Positions 32,224-40,412 of a DNA stretch of 43,366 nt are shown one piece after another. Source of the DNA: Sedimentisphaerales bacterium. Its GTDB lineage: Bacteria; Planctomycetota; Phycisphaerae; Sedimentisphaerales; Anaerohalosphaeraceae. The position numbers and the translations under genes are program-made. The notes below the pieces were generated by a model, which saw only the letters and a list, made by a program, of their open reading frames with translations, was not told where the DNA came from and made no database searches. The stretch lies in the NCBI GenBank assembly GCA_016926155.1, contig JAFGPC010000159.1, positions 1-43,366 of the forward strand, written 5' to 3'. Numbering within the stretch: the first letter of the stretch is position 1; every line of letters begins with the position of its first letter.

Positions 32224-32979
32224 ATGGAAACAACGGATCAGACCAGTCCGAATATTGACCAAGTGTCCACGCCCGAAGACCTTGCCCATAAAGCCCTTAC
32301 GATATTTACAAAAGAAGCCATAAAAGCGGTTTGTGATAGAGGGCGTTTTTATGTTGCACTTTCCGGTGGGCATACTCCGCAACGTTTTTTTGAGTTACTT
32401 AGCGATAGCGAGCTTACGAAGAAAATTCCATGGAATCAAATCGAAGTTTTTTGGGTGGATGAACGATGCGTTCCTCCGGATGCAAAAGACAGTAATTATG
32501 GACTGGCGGCAGATACATTCCTTTCTAAAGTTCGAATTCCGGCAGCTAATGTACATCGAATCAATGGGGAATGTGAATCATTGGAACAAGCGGCTGTTGA
32601 TTATGAAGAAACGATTCGTCGGATTTTCCGTCTTAAACCGGGCCAGGTTCCCCGATTCGACCTAATTGTATTGGGAATGTGTCCTGATGGGCATATCGGC
32701 TCTTTGTATCCCAATACATACGCTCTGATTGATACTGATGATCTAGTTGCACCGGTTTATCTAATGGAAGGAGACTTCAGCCGGATTACACTGACAGCTC
32801 CTGTATTAACTGCAGCGCAACATTTGATGATTTTAATTTCCGGTCCGGAAAAGGCGGCGATTCTCCGCAACGTTATACAAAGTGAGCCGGACGAGATTAA
32901 ATATCCTGTCCATACGCTCTGGCCGATTCTGGATCGGATTACTTGGATTATCGATGGGCAAGCCGCCCGTTTTTTGTAA
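32224..32979 (+). CDS. pgl: 6-phosphogluconolactonase
   Basis: The enzyme hydrolyses 6-phosphogluconolactone in the oxidative pentose phosphate pathway and acts in the cytoplasm. The 251 residues match the Pgl/DevB family in length and motifs: VALSGGHTPQRFFELL (about 43-58), VFWVDERCVPPD (about 75-86), DSNYGLA (about 89-95) and the active-site block GMCPDGHIGSLYPNT (about 153-167), where most members have GxGxDGHTASLFP. The His in DGH is kept. The next enzymes of the pathway (Zwf, Gnd) are not nearby. A strong ribosome binding site precedes the ATG. Confidence 0.92.
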   Translation: METTDQTSPNIDQVSTPEDLAHKALTIFTKEAIKAVCDRGRFYVALSGGHTPQRFFELLSDSELTKKIPWNQIEVFWVDERCVPPDAKDSNYGLAADTFLSKVRIPAANVHRINGECESLEQAAVDYEETIRRIFRLKPGQVPRFDLIVLGMCPDGHIGSLYPNTYALIDTDDLVAPVYLMEGDFSRITLTAPVLTAAQHLMILISGPEKAAILRNVIQSEPDEIKYPVHTLWPILDRITWIIDGQAARFL

Positions 32980-33002
32980 CCTTCGACAAGTTGTCAGGTT
33001 TT
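32978..33002 (+). terminator. Possible terminator after pgl
   Basis: AACCT (32978-32982) pairs with AGGTT (32996-33000) around an inner GAC/GTC stem with a two-base bulge, followed by only four T. It overlaps the stop codon of pgl. The short T-run makes it weak. Confidence 0.35.
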
Positions 33003-33279
33003 AAAACATCGCGTTATGGGACGTTTCATTTCAACGGATTATTTTCATAGGGCAAGGCTTCATCCGGGACCGATAAGAGTATTCCATCCGAACTTTCATC
33101 CTGCATCCTTTTTAAAATACAGTATACCATGGCGGAAAGCTTGCTCTTGGAACGAAAAGAGAAGGTTTTAGCCACTTGCCAGTGACCCGTCTACCGGGTT
33201 TGACCGATATACCAGCGTTAGGTAAGCTTTAACGGACGAAGTGTAAACCGGATTGGATAACCAAAATCCTAAGGAGACC

Positions 33280-34572
33280 ATGAGCAAACTCTGGATCATC
33301 TGGGCATTGCTGCTGGTTGTCATTGGCATGACGGGATTGGGGTATGTCGTCACCGACAAGTATAAAGAGAAATTGGCCCTCACTCCTTATCAGGAACGTT
33401 TCAGTGAAAGCCGGGACGAATATCTTGTCTCTTATGAGCAATGGTCTCAACTTTCAGAAGAAGAAAAACATGAAAATCCCTGGGGGCAGGGCAAGTACGG
33501 CGGTGAAAAAACGAAAGAGCAGCTCATTCGCGAGCAGCCGGCCCGTCTGAAGGCCAATCTTGTAGACCTGGCCCGTGGCATTAAAGAGCCTCATCCTTTG
33601 GCGGATATGCTCTATGGAAGTCTATGGCGGAAAGAAGTTGCTGATTACCGAAAAAAGCTTGAAATACGGGATAATATAGCGATCAGCGCTACCATCTGCC
33701 TAGCGGCGGGACTCCTTTTAACATTGGGGTATCTGTCGCGTGTCATTGTGGGCAAAATTGCTCATCATGATTCTTCCTCGGATCATTCCGTGAAAGAACG
33801 GGGCAAAAAAAATCGAGCAGAAACGAATCTTCAAGATCGAAGCATAAGGGCAGTGAAAGACGGGCCGGAATCATTTGTGGAAAAAACATTTCGAGAACAC
33901 TCTTCGTCCGGGCCTTTACGAAACTCGCCAAAGCGGGAAAAACAAATCGGTTACTTTGAAGCGGCTCGGCTCAAAGATCAACCGGAGCCGAAAACGCCTT
34001 CTACTGCCTCGAAAGTATCCAAACCCGTGACGGTCTCGACGGAGGAAATGGCCGAACACTTCGAGCCCAGAGCGGGATTCGAGGATGTTACGACTCTGAT
34101 GTCCACCGATCCGGTGGGAGAAGTCGATCATTTGACTGAACTGACGCATGAAATGTCGGCAATCCGTGAATTTGCCGCCCAGCAGCAGGACCGGGTTCGT
34201 CAGCTTCAGGAAGGATACGACTGGAACATCATCAAGCGTTTCTGTATGCGCGTGATTCGATGTGTTGATAACCTGGAGGGGCGGATTGAGAAATTTCAGG
34301 AGCAAGGACTGGAAACGGATTGTTTTGAGGATGTTCGGGATGAATTGGTTTTTGCACTTGAATCCAGCGGCGTCGAACAGTTTGAGCCTGAACTGGAAAG
34401 TGATTACAAAGGGAATGAAAAAAATGTCGAAGCCGTACGTACGCGGATCAAAACCAAAGATGCGAAGCTGAAAGGCAAAATCGCTCAGATCGTACGGCCG
34501 GGTTATAAATACATTGTAAGTGAGGATGAACATCGCGTTGTGCGTTGTGCGCAGGTCAAGTTGTACGAATGA
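33280..34572 (+). CDS. Membrane protein with C-terminal GrpE-like domain
   Basis: The 430-residue protein has helices at about 4-24 and 133-156, a middle segment (25-132) that would lie outside, a basic, Ser/Pro-rich linker (about 160-280) and a C-terminal region (282-430) that follows GrpE: a long helix (EMSAIREFAAQQQDRVRQLQ), MRVIRCVDNLEGRIEKF in place of the LLPVLDNLERAL block, DELVFALESSGVEQFEPE, and the beta part GKIAQIVRPGYKYI ending CAQVKLYE. GrpE proteins release ADP from Hsp70; the Hsp70 gene follows 30 bases on. I chose ATG 33280 after AAGGAG; the spacing is short, and a TTG at 33253 is the alternative. Confidence 0.75.
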   Translation: MSKLWIIWALLLVVIGMTGLGYVVTDKYKEKLALTPYQERFSESRDEYLVSYEQWSQLSEEEKHENPWGQGKYGGEKTKEQLIREQPARLKANLVDLARGIKEPHPLADMLYGSLWRKEVADYRKKLEIRDNIAISATICLAAGLLLTLGYLSRVIVGKIAHHDSSSDHSVKERGKKNRAETNLQDRSIRAVKDGPESFVEKTFREHSSSGPLRNSPKREKQIGYFEAARLKDQPEPKTPSTASKVSKPVTVSTEEMAEHFEPRAGFEDVTTLMSTDPVGEVDHLTELTHEMSAIREFAAQQQDRVRQLQEGYDWNIIKRFCMRVIRCVDNLEGRIEKFQEQGLETDCFEDVRDELVFALESSGVEQFEPELESDYKGNEKNVEAVRTRIKTKDAKLKGKIAQIVRPGYKYIVSEDEHRVVRCAQVKLYE

Positions 34573-34602
34573 TCTGACCGAAGGACAGAAAAGGACAGAA
34601 AA

Positions 34603-36153
34603 ATGAGTGTAATAGCAGGTATTGACTTGGGAACGACCTTTTCGGCTCTGGCTATCCTGAATAGCATCGGCAAGCCTCAGATTGTACCCAATGCGGAAGG
34701 AGAGCGAATTACGCCCTCGGCTGTCTTCTTTGATGAAGAGGATACCAATGTGATTCGTGTCGGCATCGAAGCGATCAATTCGCGACAGCTCAATCCTGAG
34801 CGATCGGTCCGGTGGATCAAACGACATATGGGCGACCGCAAGTACAAGAAAAGCATCGACGGGAAGGACTGGACTCCTGAGGAGATTTCCAGTCTGATTC
34901 TTAAGAAACTAAAACAGGACTGCAGTCGAGATGAAGGAGACATCAACGATGTCGTGATCTCCGTTCCCGCTCATTTTGACGAAGTGCGTCGTAAGGCGAC
35001 CATGGATGCCGGCCGCTTGGCCGGTCTCAATGTAATCGGGATTGTCAATGAGCCTGTAGCCGCAGCGCTGTATTATGCGACGACATGCGAAGTCACCGGT
35101 CGCGTTCTTGTCTATGACCTGGGTGGCGGAACCTTTGATGTGACAATCCTGGATGTCCAGAATAAAGATATCAATATCGTTTGTTCTCAAGGAGATCATG
35201 CCCTGGGAGGAATCGATTTTGACCAGAGAATTCTGGAATTGTTCCAGCAGGCCTATCGAGAAAAATTTAACGCGGAATTGCTGGTGGACGATGAGGCTCG
35301 GGCCAAGTATGAAGATGAGGCCGAAGATCTTAAAAAGACATTATCCCGTCGTCCTTCGGCGAAGAAAATGCTCTATGGCGAAGCCGGCAGTATGCGATTT
35401 GAAATCACACGAGAGCAATTCGAAGAAGCGATAGCACCCCTGATTACACGAGCCGATATGCTGGTGGAAGTGACGTTACAGGAAGCCAAATGTAATCCTT
35501 CCGATATCAATAAAGTCCTTTTGGTGGGAGGAAGTACACGGATTCCTACCATTCGAACTCGTCTGGAAGAAAAATTCGGAAAAGCACCTGAAGTGGCTGT
35601 CAATGTCGATGAATGCGTGGCTTTGGGAGCCGCTATTCATGCCGGATTGACCAAAATGCGCGAGGATCCTTCTGAAATCGACAGTGGAATCGCCGGCGGA
35701 TTGCGCGATGTCAAGCTTAAAGATGTTTGTAACCATAGTTACGGCACGATCTGTGCACCCCGTGACCAGGAGACCGGACAATATGTAGTGCAGAATTCGA
35801 TCATTCTGAAAAAGAATACGCCTTTGCCCTGTGAATCAACCCAGCGGTTCTTTACAATGGTGGACGGCCAGACCGAACTTCAGGTGACGATCACACAGGG
35901 AGAAGACACCGATCCCGATTATGTCAACAAAATCGCAACGGAAATATTCGAATTGCCTCCCGACCGGCCTGCCAATCGTCCCATCAAGGTGACCTACAGT
36001 TATGACCTCAACCAGCGGATGCATTGCACATTTCAGGATGAGGAGTCGGGGCGCGTACTGGAGGTGAATTTCTGCATTGGCGAAAACGGCGAAATGAGCG
36101 AAGACAACGTGGCTCATAAGGCGGCGGAAATGGAGAGCTTTAAAGTTGAATAG
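34603..36153 (+). CDS. Hsp70-family chaperone, short, without lid
   Basis: The 516-residue protein has a complete ATPase domain: IDLGTTFS (7-14), NEPVAAALYY (149-158), VYDLGGGTFDVTIL (170-183), LLVGGSTRIP (306-315) and DECVALGAA (336-344). The linker, normally close to VLLLDVTPLSLG, reads VKLKDVCNHSYG (370-381). A beta substrate-binding domain follows (about 382-490), and the protein then ends, so the alpha-helical lid (about 100 residues in DnaK) and the EEVD-like tail are absent. It is encoded between GrpE-like and J-domain membrane proteins, so it should be recruited to the membrane. It is unlikely to be the housekeeping DnaK. Confidence 0.9.
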   Translation: MSVIAGIDLGTTFSALAILNSIGKPQIVPNAEGERITPSAVFFDEEDTNVIRVGIEAINSRQLNPERSVRWIKRHMGDRKYKKSIDGKDWTPEEISSLILKKLKQDCSRDEGDINDVVISVPAHFDEVRRKATMDAGRLAGLNVIGIVNEPVAAALYYATTCEVTGRVLVYDLGGGTFDVTILDVQNKDINIVCSQGDHALGGIDFDQRILELFQQAYREKFNAELLVDDEARAKYEDEAEDLKKTLSRRPSAKKMLYGEAGSMRFEITREQFEEAIAPLITRADMLVEVTLQEAKCNPSDINKVLLVGGSTRIPTIRTRLEEKFGKAPEVAVNVDECVALGAAIHAGLTKMREDPSEIDSGIAGGLRDVKLKDVCNHSYGTICAPRDQETGQYVVQNSIILKKNTPLPCESTQRFFTMVDGQTELQVTITQGEDTDPDYVNKIATEIFELPPDRPANRPIKVTYSYDLNQRMHCTFQDEESGRVLEVNFCIGENGEMSEDNVAHKAAEMESFKVE

Positions 36154-36173
36154 AAGTCTGTTGCTGGATAGAT

Positions 36174-37364
36174 ATGCTTGAAGTAGGCGTTGTAGTCGTA
36201 TTGGCTGTGATCTGGCTGGTGTACCTGCGCTTGACCGGGAGCGGGATGCTGATTCCCCGTCGACGGAGCACGTCCGGACCATTGGATCGAGAGCGTTTTA
36301 TGTGTAAGATAGACCGTTCTCAGATCGATTTTAATGGTTCGCGCGTGCCGGGATTTGTGATAAAGATGCGGGGCCAGCTCCGCGTTCCGCATAACAACTG
36401 CGATACGGATGTTCAGGCGGTTGCTTTTGACATAACCGAAGGGCAAAATAACGCGCATCCGGTGTTATCGATCCTGCCTCAATGGCAGATGGAAGATTCG
36501 CCCGCCTTCTGCCTGGTTGCTCATAATGGAAAAGTGCCACGAAAGGTGTCGATTCTGGCCAATTGGGTGACGATCGGATCCATTCCTTGTTCTGTCCTGA
36601 AATTTCCACGAACGGGACAAAGGCAGCTCAAGTTTGTAATATCTCTCCTGAATCGGTCCAATGGGAAGGAGTTGCTGTGTACGGCGACAACCTTTCCGTA
36701 CGATAACCGGGAGGCCGGCTATATCGATCTCCGCGAATCGTTTCAGAAGGTGGAGGGTATGATCATCCATTTGGCGGTTGCCGCGGCCATGGAGGAAGAA
36801 GGAGCTTCCGAAAAGGGCTTGGCAGTCATCCGTGAGTGGATCGAGGCCAAGGATAAAACATCCGAAAACCAAGACAATCAAAATCCACGTCTTGCCGTAT
36901 TGGAGAAGGCGATCCAAAAGGCCATGCAGGATGACTTCGATGCCGAAGCGGCATGCCGCAGCATCGCTGAAAATGCTTCCATCGTGGACCGCTATAACGC
37001 CATCCGACTGGTGTTGCGTGTTGTGGCCGCTGAGGGTAATATTGATCGCGAACAAACCGATCAATTAACTCTTGTGGCTGAATTGCTCAGGATCGACAAG
37101 GACAAATTTCGCGCTTTAGCACAGAAATCCCTCCCCATTAACACCCATCGCATTGAGGACATCCGATTTCTATTGGGTATTAATGAGACAATGCCTTCGG
37201 AGGAGATTCGGCGCCGCCTCAATGATGAGTATCAAAAATGGAACGGCCGGGTTACACATCCCGATATTGAAATCCGAACACAGGCAGACCGAATGCTCGG
37301 TCTCATTGCCGAGGCGAGAAATCGTTTTGTCGAACAAGGATGGAAAGTAACGGCAGCATCCTGA
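36174..37364 (+). CDS. Membrane-anchored protein with TerB-like and J-domains
   Basis: The 396-residue protein has one N-terminal helix (4-20), a beta-rich domain of unknown family (about 43-180), a helical region resembling TerB (about 195-320, clearest at LRVVAAEGNIDREQTDQLTL) and a C-terminal J-domain: RFLLGINETMPSEEIRRRLN, the catalytic HPD at 362-364 and AEARNRF. TerB plus J is the arrangement of DjlA-like co-chaperones, which are also membrane-anchored. The J-domain should stimulate the Hsp70 encoded 20 bases upstream. The order Hsp70 partner, Hsp70, J-protein makes a full set in one operon. Confidence 0.82.
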   Translation: MLEVGVVVVLAVIWLVYLRLTGSGMLIPRRRSTSGPLDRERFMCKIDRSQIDFNGSRVPGFVIKMRGQLRVPHNNCDTDVQAVAFDITEGQNNAHPVLSILPQWQMEDSPAFCLVAHNGKVPRKVSILANWVTIGSIPCSVLKFPRTGQRQLKFVISLLNRSNGKELLCTATTFPYDNREAGYIDLRESFQKVEGMIIHLAVAAAMEEEGASEKGLAVIREWIEAKDKTSENQDNQNPRLAVLEKAIQKAMQDDFDAEAACRSIAENASIVDRYNAIRLVLRVVAAEGNIDREQTDQLTLVAELLRIDKDKFRALAQKSLPINTHRIEDIRFLLGINETMPSEEIRRRLNDEYQKWNGRVTHPDIEIRTQADRMLGLIAEARNRFVEQGWKVTAAS

Positions 37365-37657
37365 AAGACAGAAAACAAGCAGAATAATCCATAGAAATAC
37401 GGATAGCTTTACATTTCATCCCACAATGTCATATAATACAATACTTCATTTTTTATATTTGTGTGGAAAAATGTGGTTTTTTACCAACAAAGACGGTTAT
37501 AATGTAAAATCTCATTTCTCATGGGTATTTTAGAAAAAAATTGAAAATAGGGGCAAGACCGGAGTAAAAGAAAAAGACTCTTCTATGGAACAGTAATATA
37601 GAATAATCAAAAACAGGGTTGATTTTACTGTCTTTTCGGATTACAGTGCGGTATCTA
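37365..37657. other. AT-rich gap after the chaperone operon
   Basis: About 290 very AT-rich bases without an ORF of note. A weak hairpin near 37388-37403 (ATCC/GGAT) may mark the end of the operon but lacks a T-run. The promoter of the next gene lies at the right end. Confidence 0.4.
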
Positions 37658-37685
37658 TTGACAGAAACTCTGTAAGATTGATAAA
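37658..37685 (+). promoter_or_regulatory. Possible promoter of the response regulator gene
   Basis: A perfect TTGACA (37658-37663) is followed after 16 bases by GATAAA (37680-37685). The ATG at 37708 is 22 bases further on, leaving a short leader with AAGAGAA as a ribosome binding site. Confidence 0.45.
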
Positions 37686-37707
37686 GAAGGGTAGACTGAA
37701 GAGAATC

Positions 37708-38355
37708 ATGAATATCCGAGTCTTCATGGCGGACGATCATGAAATCATGCGGGAGGGCATGTGTGCTCTGCTCAAAAAGCGTTCTGATATTGAAATAGTC
37801 GGTCAGGCGGCGGATGGTAGAGAAGCGGTGCAAAAGGTTTCGGAACTTGCCCCCGATATCGTAATTATGGATATCGGAATGCCCAATCTCAATGGAATTG
37901 AGGCCACTCGCCAGATGGTTCTGGATAATCCCAAGCTGAAAGTCATGGCCTTGTCGACGCATTCAGATGGTACGATTGTCGCCAAAATGCTCAAGGCCGG
38001 GGCCAGCGGATATATGCTTAAAGAGTCCGCTTTTGCTGAGCTTATGGAGGGGATTGACTCCATGATCGACGGCGAGACGTATCTTTGCACCAAGATCGCC
38101 AGAGTCATTTTCAATGATTATGTGAATATGCTGACGAATCCGAAATGGACCGGGACAGATGGATTGTCCAGCCGGGAAATGGAGGTTCTCCAGCTTGTCG
38201 CTGAGGGCAGAACGACAAAGGAAATAGCAAAAATGCTCAGCGTAAGCGTCAAAACTGTCGATTCTCACCGCGAGCATATTATGGAAAAGCTCGGAATCCA
38301 CAACATTGCCGGACTGACGAAATACGCCGTCAGGGAAGGCCTGACCAATCCTTAA
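37708..38355 (+). CDS. NarL/FixJ-type response regulator
   Basis: The 215-residue protein has a receiver domain (1-120) with the acidic pair Asp9-Asp10, phospho-acceptor Asp55 in IVIMDIGMP, the Thr/Ser region at LSTHSDG and Lys in YMLKES. A LuxR-type helix-turn-helix follows (about 150-213): LSSREMEVLQLVAEGRTTKE with IAKMLSVSVKTVDSH. I chose ATG 37708, where the receiver starts in register; a TTG at 37678 would add ten residues. No histidine kinase gene is near, so it is an orphan in this window. Its targets cannot be told; the neighbouring chaperone operon and the polysaccharide locus are candidates. Confidence 0.92.
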   Translation: MNIRVFMADDHEIMREGMCALLKKRSDIEIVGQAADGREAVQKVSELAPDIVIMDIGMPNLNGIEATRQMVLDNPKLKVMALSTHSDGTIVAKMLKAGASGYMLKESAFAELMEGIDSMIDGETYLCTKIARVIFNDYVNMLTNPKWTGTDGLSSREMEVLQLVAEGRTTKEIAKMLSVSVKTVDSHREHIMEKLGIHNIAGLTKYAVREGLTNP

Positions 38356-38489
38356 TCACCTCAAAGTATAAGATCTTGAGCGAGAACCGCCCCCCTTCTT
38401 TTTAGGTGTTTTCTGTGTCTCAAATTAGGTATTATCCCCATCAAGAGAAACAGATTGTCAGGTCGATAGAAAAGTAAGGGGTGGGGGTG

Positions 38490-38601
38490 TAAGCCATCTT
38501 TGACAAGATGATATGAGTTGGGCGGTACCACGAAATAGCCGTTAAATTTAAGATGGTTTATATACCCATTTCGACGCCGAGCTGAGATACTTCAGCTCGG
38601 C
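38490..38601 (+). ncRNA. Candidate small RNA with alternative pairings
   Basis: TAAGCCATCTT (38490-38500) can pair with AAGATGGTTTA (38550-38560) over 11 positions with one G-U. The same CATCTT (38495-38500) can instead pair with AAGATG at 38505-38510 in a tight hairpin, so the two folds exclude each other. A strong terminator closes the unit at 38576-38601. GGCGGTACCACG at 38521-38532 recalls the T-box core, but no downstream gene fits. No plus-strand gene follows for 1.9 kb, so an independent small RNA or the 3' end of the response regulator mRNA is more likely than a riboswitch. Confidence 0.3.
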
Positions 38602-38610
38602 ATTTTATTT
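38576..38610 (+). terminator. Strong factor-independent terminator
   Basis: GCCGAGCTGA (38576-38585) pairs perfectly with TCAGCTCGGC (38592-38601) across a 6-base loop and is followed by ATTTTATTT. It ends plus-strand transcription from the response regulator gene (stop at 38355) or from a small RNA. Confidence 0.8.
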
Positions 38611-38649
38611 CATACATTCATTTGGAGTGAGGAATCCGATTACAGTATA

Positions 38650-38684
38650 AATGGAAACGGGACGGGCACAAGGCGCCGTCCCGT
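38650..38684 (-). terminator. Terminator-like hairpin after the Tat-exported protein gene
   Basis: On the minus strand ACGGGACGG (38684-38676) pairs perfectly with CCGTCCCGT (38665-38657) across a 10-base loop, then TTTCCATTTAT follows. It begins 24 bases past the stop of the gene at 38709. The T-run is interrupted, hence moderate confidence. Confidence 0.55.
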
Positions 38685-38708
38685 CGTCCTCTTCCGCCTC
38701 CAGGAAGG

Positions 38709-40274
38709 TTATACATTTTTACTCAGATTGTTCCAGGCTATGCCGACTTTCTTCAGGGCGTATCCCGTCTCTCGCAGATAATTACCGTAAGAAGCCATCC
38801 AGTGGAAACCTCGAGTTTCGGCGATAAGCGTTTCACAGTCCCCTTTGATATGAATATCACTTTGACAACGGCATATATCCAGGAACGGATTGTCAATCAC
38901 AGTAGCTTCAAAGCCCAACCAGACCTTGGCATCAAAGTCCGGATCGATCACTGTCATGGCCTGCCCCTTCTTCATTGCCACTTTAGGTGCTGCACCATAG
39001 TCCGACTCGAAATGAGTCAGGATTCGTACGGGTTCATAGTTTTTCCCGTCCATTTTACTCGGCCCGGTACAGTGGGCGATCGTGACCATGTTATCATGTG
39101 GATATGTCGGGTCATTCAGGAATACAGGCTTTGAAGAGATATGATGCAACAGGATTCCGGATGGGATCACGACAAAGTCGCTTTCACAATAGGCCTGATA
39201 GCCTTCATCGTTTAACAGCATCAACGGCAGACACGCCGTCGTCTCTGAAATGGGCATAATCGTGCCCATACAGTGATTGATGGTGATCGAATCGGTCTGG
39301 TACTGGTACATCACATCCTTGAACACCTCCGTCAAAAGAAACGCGTTCCGTACGAAAACCGGCTGGGTTTCCAGAGTGATTCCCTGCCGTTTGAGAAATT
39401 GTTCCGCACAGGCATTGCAATAATTCACCAAAGTTTGATTGGCCCGGGCCTTTTTAATCATCTCCCCCAGATCCTTGTATTCGAGGGTACGCAGATCCAT
39501 CTTCCAGAGGTTTTTCGTGATTTCCGGGGCCTTTTGCCCGCCGGTGCCCCAGCCGGACGGCCCGCCGACGGCAACAATCCGCTTACCCATTGTATTTTTA
39601 AGTCCGTACAATGCCCGAAAACGCCATTGCAGCTCATCCAGCCGATCCACGACCACATCCTGATGATCCACCCCTGGCTGTCCGTACTGGTCCACGGTCT
39701 TGCGGAGATAACGGTTGTGCGCGATCTCATACCACAGGTAAACCGGCCCGGATTTATGCCGGACAAAGACCATCGTCCATTTATCCGGATTAGTCAGGCT
39801 CTCCAGGACATTAAGCCAGGCATTAGCCGCATAGATCAACATGACATCGTGGTCCCCCTTGGCCAGTTCGGTAGCCTTGTTGGGATCATTAAGTGTCACC
39901 AGCGGGCGAACCTCCACGGCAAACTCGCTGTCAGCCTGGATTTTCTTCAATTCCTCGGCGATTCGCTTCTGCTCCTGTTTGATATCCTCCTCGGTATGGA
40001 ACCCTCCCCATGATCTCCAACTGGTTTGCTCCCGCCGCTGGAACAGCGTCACCGTCAGCACCGGCTGAATTACCAGCGGTTTGGGTGGTGTGGGTTTGAA
40101 CTGGGGTATGTCGCTGGGTCGTCTAACCTGGGCCAGGACCGACGCCGCCAGGGCGGGCACAGTCAATCCTGCCCCGACACCCGTCATGAACTGGCGTCGA
40201 TTCAGCGCAAAAGCGGCCTTGGACATACAGCAACCACAGGGAATTCCGTGCGAATGGACATGCTCTGCACACAT
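38709..40274 (-). CDS. Tat-exported protein, sugar-isomerase-like, unknown
   Basis: The 521-residue protein has a twin-arginine signal (NRRQFMTGVGAGLTVPALAA, arginines at 26-27; a Cys-rich CGCCMS lies before it). The mature part is alpha/beta with an LVIQPVLTVTLFQRRE start, HDVMLIYAANAWLN, KRIVAVGGPSGWGTGGQKAP, TINHCMGTIM and LPLMLLNDEG, then a C-terminal domain with HFESDYGAAP. The layout recalls the L-fucose/L-arabinose isomerase fold, seen in exported planctomycete proteins of unknown activity; this is a weak resemblance. Tat export implies folding, perhaps with a cofactor or metal, before transport. It is divergent from the epimerase-like gene pair. Confidence 0.65.
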   Translation of the reverse strand: MCAEHVHSHGIPCGCCMSKAAFALNRRQFMTGVGAGLTVPALAASVLAQVRRPSDIPQFKPTPPKPLVIQPVLTVTLFQRREQTSWRSWGGFHTEEDIKQEQKRIAEELKKIQADSEFAVEVRPLVTLNDPNKATELAKGDHDVMLIYAANAWLNVLESLTNPDKWTMVFVRHKSGPVYLWYEIAHNRYLRKTVDQYGQPGVDHQDVVVDRLDELQWRFRALYGLKNTMGKRIVAVGGPSGWGTGGQKAPEITKNLWKMDLRTLEYKDLGEMIKKARANQTLVNYCNACAEQFLKRQGITLETQPVFVRNAFLLTEVFKDVMYQYQTDSITINHCMGTIMPISETTACLPLMLLNDEGYQAYCESDFVVIPSGILLHHISSKPVFLNDPTYPHDNMVTIAHCTGPSKMDGKNYEPVRILTHFESDYGAAPKVAMKKGQAMTVIDPDFDAKVWLGFEATVIDNPFLDICRCQSDIHIKGDCETLIAETRGFHWMASYGNYLRETGYALKKVGIAWNNLSKNV

Positions 40275-40412
40275 ATTCAGACCTCCAACGAATAGACCAG
40301 AACTTAGCCAACAAATTCCATACTACCAGTAATGCTCTGACTCGTCAAGTCTGTCCCATAGAAATCACAAAACCGTTTACAATCAGTAAATTTAGGATCG
40401 GACAATCCTGTT

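Larger units (their letters stand above)
38356..38708. other. Gap between convergent genes with RNA signals
   Basis: No ORF of note. The stretch holds a strong plus-strand terminator (38576-38610), a possible structured RNA upstream of it (38490-38601) and a hairpin serving the minus-strand gene (38650-38684), each listed separately. Confidence 0.6.

Noticed and set aside
33196-33230. Promoter TTGACC-17-TAAGCT ahead of the chaperone operon
   Set aside because: The -10 box keeps too few consensus bases. No CIRCE-type heat-shock operator was found either.
33916-34827. A 303-codon minus-strand ORF
   Set aside because: It is the shadow of the GrpE-like and Hsp70 genes; the plus-strand motifs are clear.
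38515-38540. A T-box-like core (GGCGGTACCACG)
   Set aside because: Two positions differ from the core, there is no specifier stem that I can see, the terminator does not include it, and no aminoacyl-tRNA synthetase or amino acid gene lies downstream.
39273-40013. A 246-codon plus-strand ORF
   Set aside because: It is antisense to the Tat-exported protein gene, which has a signal peptide and a consistent domain layout.
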